Shown: positions 5,541 to 5,587 of the stretch, one piece after another
How the letters are laid out: each line of letters begins with the position of its first letter
How positions within the stretch are numbered: position 1 is the first letter of the stretch
Source: Limnohabitans sp.
GTDB lineage: Bacteria; Planctomycetota; Phycisphaerae; Phycisphaerales; SM1A02
NCBI GenBank assembly: GCA_030054275.1
Contig: JASGCF010000139.1
Span: 2,551 to 8,137 of the forward strand
DNA length: 5,587 nucleotides
Direction of reading: 5' to 3'
Program-made: the position numbers and the translations under genes
Notes under the pieces: generated by a model
The model's input: the letters and a program-made list of their open reading frames with translations, nothing else
The model's database searches: none
What the model was told of the DNA's origin: nothing

Positions 5541-5587
5541 TCGGTGGGTCATCGACAGTGAGTGCGTTTGCAAATTCAGAGTAGAAG

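Noticed and set aside
5456..5584. Short + strand ATG frame of 42 codons after the array, ending at TAG 5582-5584
   Set aside because: Only a weak GAAG precedes the ATG, the frame crosses the 14-bp duplication and the hairpin, and the product has no recognisable feature.
4957..5587. ssrA (tmRNA) gene next to smpB
   Set aside because: No tRNA-like acceptor and T-arm ends and no tag-peptide reading frame ending in a typical ALAA-like sequence could be found on either strand.

Overview
The window is about 60% GC by eye and compactly coding for its first 5 kb, with genes that look bacterial and chromosomal. In order it holds: the 3' end of an unidentified + strand gene with a low-complexity tail; dxr (1-deoxy-D-xylulose 5-phosphate reductoisomerase); rseP (site-2 intramembrane metalloprotease); a classical short-chain dehydrogenase/reductase (SDR); smpB on the - strand, convergent with the SDR; and about 630 bases without a convincing gene, holding a 16-bp tandem repeat array and other small repeats. 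The unusually long RseP (699 residues against about 450 in Escherichia coli), weak Shine-Dalgarno signals and base composition would fit a planctomycete, perhaps of the Phycisphaerae. That placement is an inference from memory of family architecture, not a demonstrated assignment.

Region 1-3592 looks like one transcription unit. The tail gene, dxr and rseP are separated by only 5 and 9 bases, and the ribosome binding site of rseP overlaps the dxr stop codon. Dxr makes 2-C-methyl-D-erythritol 4-phosphate, the committed step towards isoprenoids, including the undecaprenyl carrier of envelope synthesis. RseP is an inner-membrane protease of envelope homeostasis. Dxr and rseP are neighbours in many bacteria, usually with uppS and cdsA, so this part is conventional in layout. 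The unusual part is the RseP protein itself: its extracytoplasmic region appears to hold four PDZ-like modules in tandem, where the E. coli enzyme has two.

Region 3593-3723 is a spacer with one stem-loop and one 10-bp direct repeat. The SDR (3724-4443) has its own good ribosome binding site and seems to be a separate unit of unknown substrate. SmpB (4468-4956, - strand) is the tmRNA partner in ribosome rescue; no tmRNA gene is visible in the window.

Region 4957-5587 appears non-coding. It contains two mutually exclusive short hairpins, six tandem copies of a 16-bp unit that place stop codons in all six frames, a 14-bp tandem duplication and a further small hairpin. I see no mobile element, CRISPR array, tRNA, rRNA or phage gene. 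I found no clear case for a wholly new multi-gene system; the best candidates for a second look are the four-module RseP and the 16-bp array.
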